NCBI GenBank assembly: GCA_003854995.1
Contig: RQOI01000657.1
Coordinates: 1-34,553, forward strand
Origin: Candidatus Zhuqueibacterota bacterium
GTDB lineage: Bacteria > Zhuqueibacterota > Zhuqueibacteria > Residuimicrobiales > Krinioviventaceae
Direction of reading: 5' to 3'
DNA: 34,553 nucleotides
Shown: piece by piece, positions 27,233-34,553 of the stretch
Numbering within the stretch: the first letter of the stretch is position 1
Layout of the letters: each line of letters begins with the position of its first letter
Position numbers and translations under genes: made by a program
Notes under the pieces: model-generated
What the model was told of the DNA's origin: nothing
Seen by the model: the letters and a program-made list of their open reading frames with translations, nothing else
Databases searched by the model: none

Positions 27233-29431
27233 TCACAATATCTCCAATTGTGCAAAGGGCAGTACGAGACGTTTCCGTCCCACCATATCAAAATTGACGA
27301 CCAGTTTGGCGCCGCCGCTCGATGGTTCGACGCTGAGCACTGTGCCCTTGCCAAACTGTTGATGTCGCACGCGCATGCCGATATTGAATTCTACTGTTTC
27401 CTGCGATTCGTCTTCGTAACGCGGCATGGAATTGTCAAAGCGGATCTGCGACTGCATTCTCTTGGCCTGCGCAATCGTAGAGCTCTCTTCGCTGGTGACA
27501 AAAATCTTATCCACTTCCTTGAGGAAACGCGATTTATAACTGCGCGATTCGCCGTAGCGCTGGCGATTTTTCGCCCAGAACAGATAGAGCTTATCCTTGG
27601 CGCGGGTCGAGCCGACGTAAAACAGCCGGCGCTCTTCCTCCAGGTCGCGCGGATCATCGATGCTGCGCGACAGCGGAAACAGGCCCTCCTCAAGCCCGGC
27701 GATGAAGACGACCGGGAATTCCAGTCCTTTGGCAGCATGCAGGGTCATGAGCGTGACGGCGTTCGCCCGGTCGTCCCAGGTGTCCAGGTCGGTGACGAGC
27801 GACACCTGCTGCAAAAAAGCGGCGAGCGTGTTCTCTTCGGCAGTGAGAGAGAATTCATGAATCGCCTGCAGCAGCTCGCGCACGTTTTCGCTGCGCGTAG
27901 CGGATTCGATCGTATTTTCCTCCTTGAACTGCCGCAGGATGCCCAGCTCATCGATCAACGTGGAGGCCAATTCCGCGGGCGACACCTGGTTCAGCAGCAT
28001 GCGGTATTTCCTGATCAGGCCGGCAAAAAGCGTCAATCGCTCCGCCGTCCGCTTTTGCAGGCCGCTCATTTTTTCGACGTGGTCGAGCGCCTCGAGAAAT
28101 GTCATCTTTTGCTCGCGGGCATAGGCATCGATGCGGGCGATCGTCACATCGCCGATTCCTCTGGTCGGGTAGTTGATGATGCGTTTCAGGCTGATGGTGT
28201 CGGCCGGATTGACCAACAGCCGCAGATAAGCCAACACATCTTTGATCTCTTTGCGTTCATAAAATCGAATGCCGCCGACAATGATGTAGGGAATGCCTTC
28301 GAGGCGAAAACCGTCTTCGAGCGACCGCGATTGCGCATTGATTCGATAAAGGATGGCAAAATCGCCGAACGTGCGCTCTCCCTTGCGAAACTCGGCGCTG
28401 ATTTTGTCCACGATCAGACGCGCCTCCTCGCGTTGATCATAGACAGATACAACGGTGACGAGCTCGCCATCCTTCTTCTCAGTCCACAGTTTCTTGTCGT
28501 AGCGTTCCCTGTTTTTCGTCACCACTGAATGCGCCAGGCCGAGAATGGCCGGCGTGGATCGATAATTCTGCTCCAGTCGATATTTCGCGCATTTCGGATA
28601 ATCCTTTTCGAATTCGAGAATGTTGCGCACCTCAGCGCCGCGCCAGCGATAGATGGACTGGTCATCGTCGCCAACCACACAAATGTTGTTGAATTTATCC
28701 GCCAATTCGCGCAGGACAAAGTATTGCGCGTGATTTGTATCCTGATATTCATCCACCAGGATGTAGCGGAACCGATCCTGATAGTATTCCTTGACCAGCG
28801 GATAGAGGCGAAAGAGCTCGACCGGCTTGACCAGCAGATCATCAAAATCCATGGCATTGAGGCGGCGCAACTGACGCATATAGTCGTGATAGACGGTCGC
28901 TACGGCCTGTTTTGCCGGATTATCCGCCTCAGTCTGAAATTCCTCCGGACCGATCATGGCGTTTTTGGCGCGACTGATGGAATAGGCGATCAATTTGGGC
29001 GAATGCACCTGGGTTGAGATCTTGTTCTCGTTCATGATGGTCTTGATCAGCGCCTCCTGGTCATCCGCATCATAGATGGTGAAATTGTGCGAAAAACCGA
29101 TCCGGTCGGCTTCACGACGCAAAATCCTGGCAAACAGGGAGTGGAACGTCCCAACCCACATGGTCGCGCCCGAATCCGGCACCAGCTTGTGCACGCGGTC
29201 GCGCATCTCGCCGGCCGCCTTGTTGGTGAATGTCAGGGCAATGATATCCTTCGACGTCGCTTTGCCGCTGGCGATCAGATGCGCGATGCGATAGGTCAAG
29301 ACGCGCGTCTTGCCGCTGCCGGCGCCCGCTAAAATCAAGACCGGTCCGTCCAGCTGCATGACCGCCTGCCGCTGCGCGTCGTTGAGATCACTGAGCAGCC
29401 GCTCATGCCATTGTCGAGTTTCATTGCCCAT
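27233..29431 (-). CDS. UvrD/PcrA-type superfamily 1 DNA helicase
   Basis: LNDAQRQAVMQLDGPVLILAGAGSGKTRVLTYRIAHLI; VDEYQDTNHAQY; VVGDDDQSIYRWRGAEV; LEQNYRST; LMTLHAAKGLEFPVVFIAGLEEGLFP. Confidence 0.96.
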   Translation of the reverse strand: MGNETRQWHERLLSDLNDAQRQAVMQLDGPVLILAGAGSGKTRVLTYRIAHLIASGKATSKDIIALTFTNKAAGEMRDRVHKLVPDSGATMWVGTFHSLFARILRREADRIGFSHNFTIYDADDQEALIKTIMNENKISTQVHSPKLIAYSISRAKNAMIGPEEFQTEADNPAKQAVATVYHDYMRQLRRLNAMDFDDLLVKPVELFRLYPLVKEYYQDRFRYILVDEYQDTNHAQYFVLRELADKFNNICVVGDDDQSIYRWRGAEVRNILEFEKDYPKCAKYRLEQNYRSTPAILGLAHSVVTKNRERYDKKLWTEKKDGELVTVVSVYDQREEARLIVDKISAEFRKGERTFGDFAILYRINAQSRSLEDGFRLEGIPYIIVGGIRFYERKEIKDVLAYLRLLVNPADTISLKRIINYPTRGIGDVTIARIDAYAREQKMTFLEALDHVEKMSGLQKRTAERLTLFAGLIRKYRMLLNQVSPAELASTLIDELGILRQFKEENTIESATRSENVRELLQAIHEFSLTAEENTLAAFLQQVSLVTDLDTWDDRANAVTLMTLHAAKGLEFPVVFIAGLEEGLFPLSRSIDDPRDLEEERRLFYVGSTRAKDKLYLFWAKNRQRYGESRSYKSRFLKEVDKIFVTSEESSTIAQAKRMQSQIRFDNSMPRYEDESQETVEFNIGMRVRHQQFGKGTVLSVEPSSGGAKLVVNFDMVGRKRLVLPFAQLEIL

Positions 29432-30482
29432 TTCGTGCTTTCTGCTGGTCCTCTCTCACCTGCCGACGATAGGCGTCGAAACGCTGTTTCGCGCGCAGAT
29501 GCTGCTCATAGTTTTCGCTGAAGGAATGGGTGCCGTCACCGTTGGCGACAAAATAGAGATAGAGCGTCTCTGCCGGGAAAAGAGCAGCCCTGATCGCGTT
29601 GCGTCCCGGATTGTTGATCGGAGCAGGCGGCAACCCTTTGTATTTATATGTGTTATAGGGTGAATCGATGTCGAGATCGCGATACAGCAGCCGTCGCGGG
29701 CCATCCGGGATGATGTACTGAATGGTCGGATCCGCCTGCAGCGGCATGCCGATGCGCAGACGATTGTGATAGACCGAGGAGATGATCGGCATCTCGACAT
29801 CCACGATGGCTTCCCCCTCGATGATGGATGCCAGAGTGAGGGCATCATTCAGCGACCATCCCTTTTCCGCCGCCCGCATGATCAGGCTGTCATCAACCGC
29901 CCTATTGAACTGCTCGACGAGCGTTGTAAGGACATGCGGCGCCGTGACGCCGTAGGTGAAACTGTAGGTTTCCGGAAACAAATAGCCTTCCAGCGATGTC
30001 GTCGCTAGGCCCAGTCCGGCGATGAACGCAGAGTCCGACACCAGGTTGACAATTTCAGCAGAATCGATCTCGAGGTGATGTTCGATGATGCGAGCAAATC
30101 GACGTGAATCGTAGCCATCCGGCAGGGTGAACTGGATATAGCTCTGCGGTCCCTCGACCAGCGCCATCAGGGCAGCATAATTCGACATGCCCTCCCTGAG
30201 GGTGAATTTTCCGACCCGCAGCCTCTCCGTCTTTTTGTAGAGCTCGGCGACCAATTTAAACTGATCGATATTGCGTATGACACTCTCTTTTTCGAGCTCG
30301 ATGGCCACCTGCCCCAGCGAGGCGCCCCATCGGACGATGATATCGACCTGTCTGGCATCCTTCCTCGGCGACAGCGGCAGATAGAGGATATAGACGGCCA
30401 GACCGCCGAGCAGCAGCGCCAGCAGCAGCGGGCTGATCAAGATGATGAGCAGTGTGCGCTTTTTTCTCTTCACTTTTCTCAT
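29421..30482 (-). CDS. mltG: Endolytic murein transglycosylase
   Basis: TM N-terminus; LEGYLFPETYSF; ALTLASIIEGEA; ISSVYHNRLRIGMPLQADPTIQYII; SPYNTYKYKGLPPAPINNPG. Confidence 0.95.
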   Translation of the reverse strand: MRKVKRKKRTLLIILISPLLLALLLGGLAVYILYLPLSPRKDARQVDIIVRWGASLGQVAIELEKESVIRNIDQFKLVAELYKKTERLRVGKFTLREGMSNYAALMALVEGPQSYIQFTLPDGYDSRRFARIIEHHLEIDSAEIVNLVSDSAFIAGLGLATTSLEGYLFPETYSFTYGVTAPHVLTTLVEQFNRAVDDSLIMRAAEKGWSLNDALTLASIIEGEAIVDVEMPIISSVYHNRLRIGMPLQADPTIQYIIPDGPRRLLYRDLDIDSPYNTYKYKGLPPAPINNPGRNAIRAALFPAETLYLYFVANGDGTHSFSENYEQHLRAKQRFDAYRRQVREDQQKARNGQ

Positions 30483-31249
30483 GCCAATAGGAATACAAAG
30501 ACATCATACAAGCTGTGCGTCCATACTGTCACGCCCAGCCCACGGATTTCAAACAACAGACAAAAGAGCAGGCCCATGCAGAAGCGATAGAGCGTCGTAT
30601 AATCGGCCAGAGAAAAAGAGTTGACGTTATGCAGCCAGGCGAACAATATTGAAGAAATGAGCGCTGCAAAGAGTTTCAATTCGAATCCGATGTGCCTGTT
30701 GATCGACCGACGGTGATCGCTCGCGCTGCGGCGAAACAGATCGGGCAGTCGAAAGATGGCGGCAAGCAGGTGCGGCACAAGGCCATAGCCGATAGCCCGA
30801 AAGATCAGCTCTTCATAGACGCCGGCGCCGAGCGCCAGGACCAGATTGAACTGGGTCTGTTCATCCATGCGCAGGTGGACGAGAATCAAAGAGGTCAACC
30901 ACGATGCGATGAATGCGAGGAGCCATGCATAAATGCTGCTCTCAAAGATGGCATACAGGGCATATTTGACATTCAGGTCCACCCTGGCGCGCACCATTGA
31001 TATAAAGCCGAACGCCACAAAAGCCAGGATCAGCACGCCAAAGGCGAATGTCCCGTGCGCGCCCAGATGCTGGATGAAATACTTGATCCACACATCGGCG
31101 GCATTGCGGGTGTAATTCTCCTGGTCATAACGGAAAAATATAATGAAAAATTCATACAGCAACAACAGCGGCGCTGTCAAGAATACGCCATAAAAGGGCG
31201 TGCGCGTGGAGGCGAAATAGCCTCGCGATTGTCCTGCGGCCTGTCCCAG
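30479..31249 (-). CDS. CPBP-family (CAAX protease-like) intramembrane metalloprotease; start uncertain (possible CTG at 31249; track TTG at 31180)
   Basis: Multiple TM segments; GAGVYEELIFRAIGYGL (EExxxR); ILFAWLHNVNSF; TVWTHSLYDVFVF; ATGA overlap with mltG. Confidence 0.75.
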   Translation of the reverse strand: MGQAAGQSRGYFASTRTPFYGVFLTAPLLLLYEFFIIFFRYDQENYTRNAADVWIKYFIQHLGAHGTFAFGVLILAFVAFGFISMVRARVDLNVKYALYAIFESSIYAWLLAFIASWLTSLILVHLRMDEQTQFNLVLALGAGVYEELIFRAIGYGLVPHLLAAIFRLPDLFRRSASDHRRSINRHIGFELKLFAALISSILFAWLHNVNSFSLADYTTLYRFCMGLLFCLLFEIRGLGVTVWTHSLYDVFVFLLA

Positions 31250-31272
31250 ATCTATCTCCTGTGCGGCGGCAA

Positions 31273-32985
31273 TCAGCGATGACGCTTTTGCCAGGCGCGT
31301 AATTGGTCGAGCGTGAACGTGTTGATGACATCTTGTTTGCGCGCCCAGCCACGGCGCGCAGTGCCGACGCCGAGCGCCATCATGCTCAAATGCTTTTCGT
31401 GATGCGTATCGGTGTTGATCGAAATCCTGGCGCCCGCCTGCACGGCTTTGCGCACGTTGATGTCGCTGAGATCAAGTCGATCCCAGGACGAATTCACTTC
31501 GAGCGCTGTGCCGTTGCGCGTCGCTGCTGCAATGATGCGCTCCATGTCGATGTCAAATCCCTGCCGGCGCGCGATCAGCCGGCCTGTTGGATGGCCGATG
31601 ACATCGACATATCTGTTTTCCATCGCTGCCAGCGTTCGGCCTGTCGGGTCTGTTTTAAAGGCGCTGTGAATCGAGGCGACGACAAAATCGAGTTGGCGCA
31701 GGATATCGTCGCTGAAATCGAGCGAGCCATCGGGCAAAATATCAACCTCGATGCCGGCAAGAACGACAAAGTTGTCGAGTTGAGCATTCAGGGCGCGAAT
31801 GTCGCGCACAAGCCGCAGCAGCCGATCCTCGCTCAGGCCATTGGCATAGATGGCGCTCCTGGAATGATCGCACACCGCCATGTGACTGTAACCGCGGCGC
31901 CGAACATAGTCGACGAGCTGTTCGAGGGGATGCTGGCCATCGCTGTTCGTCGTGTGCATGTGCAAATCCGCTTTTATATCATCGAGCTCGACCAATTCGG
32001 GAATCTGCTGCGCTGCCGCCGCCTCTATCTCCCCCCTGTCCTCGCGCATTTCCGGCGGCATCCACTGCAGATCCAGCGCTGCATAGATCTCGTCCTCGTC
32101 TTTGCCGCCGATCTTTTCATCGCCGCGGAAAATCCCCCACTCATTGATCTTGTATCCCTGCTTTTTCGCCATCTCGCGCAGCCTGACATTATGGGCTTGC
32201 GAACCGGTGAAATACTGCTGCGCTGCGCCATAGCTCTCCGGTTGGATCGCCCGCAGATCCACCTGATATCGATCATCCAGCAGCACGCTGCCCTTGGTGG
32301 CGCCGGCGCTGAGCACGCGCGTGACGCGGGGAAATTCCGTCAACAGCCTGATCACCTCTTCGCCGTAATTGGTCTCGGCCAGGATGTCGATGTCGTGCAC
32401 CGTCTCCTTGCAGCGGCGCACTGAGCCGGCCGGCGACAGCCGCAGCAGTTTGTCGCCCGCCTTTTCCTGCAGAAAAGCCATCACCTCGGCGACGATCAGG
32501 GTCGCCAGGCCGATCGAGATCTCTTTCTCGGCGCGGGCATGCAGCTCGAGGCTCTTGCTGATATTGGCGACCCTTTTCGGCCCCATGCCCGCGAGCCTTG
32601 CCAGCGAGCCATCTGAGATCGCCGCCTGCAGATCGTCCAGTGTCTCGACGCCCAGCTCCTTATAGGCGTGCGCAGCGGTCTTGGGACCAAAGTTTTGGAT
32701 TTGCAGCAGCTGAAACAATTCTTTTGGCGCTGCGGCGAGATGCTCGTCCAGCTGGCGAATATGACCGGTGCGCAGGAACTGATCGATTTTTTCCTGCAAC
32801 GCCTTGCCGACGCCCGGGATGTCGCCGAGTCGATTTTCGCCCCAGAGCTTTTCAATGTCGTCGCCGAGATCCCGGATGGCGCGCGCCGCCTTGCGATAGG
32901 CGTTCACCTTGAAACCGACCTCGCCCTTGAATTCCAGGACATCGGCAAATTTTTCGAGTATGTCAACCACATCATTATTTTTCAT
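31273..32985 (-). CDS. polX: DNA polymerase X family with C-terminal PHP domain
   Basis: VDILEKFADVLEFKGEVGFKVNAYRKAARAIRDL; HhH motifs; SAGATKGSVLLDDRYQVDLRAI; PHP signature ADLHMHTTNSDGQHPLEQLV...HMAVCDHS; GIEVDILPDGSLD. ATG 32985 with GGAG 5 nt upstream. Confidence 0.95.
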   Translation of the reverse strand: MKNNDVVDILEKFADVLEFKGEVGFKVNAYRKAARAIRDLGDDIEKLWGENRLGDIPGVGKALQEKIDQFLRTGHIRQLDEHLAAAPKELFQLLQIQNFGPKTAAHAYKELGVETLDDLQAAISDGSLARLAGMGPKRVANISKSLELHARAEKEISIGLATLIVAEVMAFLQEKAGDKLLRLSPAGSVRRCKETVHDIDILAETNYGEEVIRLLTEFPRVTRVLSAGATKGSVLLDDRYQVDLRAIQPESYGAAQQYFTGSQAHNVRLREMAKKQGYKINEWGIFRGDEKIGGKDEDEIYAALDLQWMPPEMREDRGEIEAAAAQQIPELVELDDIKADLHMHTTNSDGQHPLEQLVDYVRRRGYSHMAVCDHSRSAIYANGLSEDRLLRLVRDIRALNAQLDNFVVLAGIEVDILPDGSLDFSDDILRQLDFVVASIHSAFKTDPTGRTLAAMENRYVDVIGHPTGRLIARRQGFDIDMERIIAAATRNGTALEVNSSWDRLDLSDINVRKAVQAGARISINTDTHHEKHLSMMALGVGTARRGWARKQDVINTFTLDQLRAWQKRHR

Positions 32986-33041
32986 GACATCTCCAAAGAG
33001 CACATAATATAGCGTTCTGCTCAGGAAAAATCAATATGCAA

Positions 33042-33479
33042 TTAGCGCGAAAAATGTTCGACCAGGAATTCCAATCCGTCCAGATAGCTGCGCACGCCCT
33101 CGCCGGAGAACTGGCCGATGCAAACCTCGCTGGTCACTGAATGAGCCCGAAAGGATTCGCGGTGGTGAATGTCCGAGAGATGCACTTCCACGGCCGGCAG
33201 CTGCACGCCGGCGATGGCATCGCGCAGAGCATAACTATAGTGCGTCAGGGCGCCGGGATTGATGAGGACGCCATCCATTGATGTGCGGCAGTCGTGCAGA
33301 CAGTCGATGATGGCGCCTTCATGATTGGACTGAAAGAACTCGACCTGAACTCTTAATTTTTTTGCCAGCCTGGCGATCTCATCGTTGACCTGGGCGAGCG
33401 TCGCGGAACCGTAAACAGCCGGTTCGCGTTCGCCGAGCAAATTCAGATTGGGGCCGTGGATGACAAGAATTTTGCGCAT
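33042..33479 (-). CDS. aroQ: 3-dehydroquinate dehydratase, type II
   Basis: MRKILVIHGPNLNLLGEREPAVYG; FFQSNHEGAIID; INPGALTHYSYALRDAI; EVHLSDIHHRESFRAHSV. Confidence 0.97.
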   Translation of the reverse strand: MRKILVIHGPNLNLLGEREPAVYGSATLAQVNDEIARLAKKLRVQVEFFQSNHEGAIIDCLHDCRTSMDGVLINPGALTHYSYALRDAIAGVQLPAVEVHLSDIHHRESFRAHSVTSEVCIGQFSGEGVRSYLDGLEFLVEHFSR

Positions 33480-33489
33480 ATTTCACCTT

Positions 33490-34553
33490 TCACTTTTCAA
33501 ATAGAAAGCGCGCCGGATTGATCGAACAAAATTGATGCTTCAATGCATCCGACAATTTTGATTCGTGGAATATCTTCACATAGTCATAATACGACTCGAC
33601 ATCCAGCAGGTGAATCATAAAATCGGAACCGAACAAAATCTTTTGTCGCAGCACGTCCTGTTGCGGCGCCGACATCTCATTCAGGGTTTTGAGCAGCAGA
33701 TCGTAAAATTCCGGCTTGCTGCCGCTGAAGGAAAAATCGGTGTACACATGATCGTACTCGCAACACAAATCGATGATCTCGGTGAACCACTCCATATCCC
33801 TCCGGCTGCCGAATTTTCGCGTATATTGTCTGCCAAAGTGGGCGAAATTGAGTTTCAGCTGCGGATAGTGTTGCAGCACCTTGCGCCAGTGTTGCGGCGA
33901 CGTCCATTCGTGCGAGATCGCCAGCGGAATGGTCCGATAGCCCTGGTCATCGCAGTGGGTGGTGATGGGAATCGACCTTTTCTGGCAAAAGTCATAGAGA
34001 TAATTGACCTTTGCCATCTCCTCGGGCTGCGCCTCCGGCCAGGGATCGAATCCGAGAGGCGGATAGAGCTTGACGCCGGCAAACAAGCCCTTGCCGGAGA
34101 TCTTTTCCGCGATGTCGAGCTGACTCAAGGCCGAGAACGCCTTGTAGAAGAGATGGCGCGAGATAGCATGCAGTCCCAAATAGTCGCTGAGCAGTTTTCG
34201 CACCTCATCCAGAGCGTAATTGGCGGGATTGATGCCGAGAAAAGGATAGATCTCCAGTTTGCCTTTTGGTCGCTCCCGCACATAGTGGCGGATGCCATCG
34301 AGCGTGTCGTTGATCTGCTTCTGCAAAGGCTTGGTCGGCGGCCGGTCATAGTAGATCGCATCTGCTTTCAGCGCAGGCGTGTTGAAATCCATGATGAGCG
34401 GCGTCAGGATGATGCGCTCATAGGCGTGCCCGCCGATGCGCAAAAGATCATCCTGCAGGAACGGCGGCTGGCCATCCTTGCGAAACGCGCCGGCGAGATC
34501 GTCTTCCATCAGCAGAAACATGCCGCCCACATCATTCTCCATGACCGCGAGCA
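33490..34553 (-). CDS. Amidohydrolase-like (TIM-barrel metal-dependent hydrolase) protein, probably 5'-truncated by the window edge
   Basis: PITTHCDDQGYRTIPLAISHEWTSPQHWRKVLQHYPQLKLNFAHFG; ILFGSDFMIHLLDVESYYDYVKIF; INPARFLFEK; reading frame stays open to 34553. Confidence 0.68.
   Translation of the reverse strand, partial: LAVMENDVGGMFLLMEDDLAGAFRKDGQPPFLQDDLLRIGGHAYERIILTPLIMDFNTPALKADAIYYDRPPTKPLQKQINDTLDGIRHYVRERPKGKLEIYPFLGINPANYALDEVRKLLSDYLGLHAISRHLFYKAFSALSQLDIAEKISGKGLFAGVKLYPPLGFDPWPEAQPEEMAKVNYLYDFCQKRSIPITTHCDDQGYRTIPLAISHEWTSPQHWRKVLQHYPQLKLNFAHFGRQYTRKFGSRRDMEWFTEIIDLCCEYDHVYTDFSFSGSKPEFYDLLLKTLNEMSAPQQDVLRQKILFGSDFMIHLLDVESYYDYVKIFHESKLSDALKHQFCSINPARFLFEK

Noticed and set aside
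27248-28528. Plus-strand ORF of 426 aa
   Set aside because: Antisense shadow of the pcrA/uvrD helicase gene.
31303-32424. Plus-strand ORF of 373 aa
   Set aside because: Antisense shadow of polX; long antisense ORFs recur opposite most genes here, so they reflect codon composition.

Overview
This 34.5 kb window looks like ordinary bacterial chromosome from a free-living lineage. The gene content suggests the FCB/KSB1/Calditrichota neighbourhood, but that is only a guess. All coding is on the minus strand except one small plus-strand lipoprotein gene (18850-19161). In minus-strand order the main blocks are: (1) an amidohydrolase-like gene (cut by the right edge), aroQ, polX, a CPBP-like membrane protease, mltG, a pcrA/uvrD helicase, a very large secreted TPR protein, nadC, a ClpX-like AAA+ ATPase and uvrC; (2) radA, tgt, yajC, fmt, rsmB, a stand-alone triple-PASTA protein and rpe; (3) a sigma70-like promoter, a decayed cold-shock-domain remnant, a hypothetical protein, a xerC/xerD-type recombinase, birA, coaX, rsgA and a DUF3616-like protein; (4) tRNA-Gly(GCC), tRNA-Cys(GCA), tRNA-Leu(TAA), tRNA-Val(GAC), a terminator-like hairpin, thrS, infC (ATT start), rpmI, rplT and a terminator; (5) a Tat-type sulfatase with HEAT-like C-terminus and a partial GH29 alpha-L-fucosidase. 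I saw no CRISPR array, phage, transposase or obvious defence system, and no clear new multi-gene system. The best second-look items are the ClpX-like ATPase without a zinc finger, the terminator hairpins in the radA and thrS leaders, the plus-strand lipoprotein nested antisense between uvrC and radA, the cold-shock gene remnant, and nadC lacking a canonical start codon.
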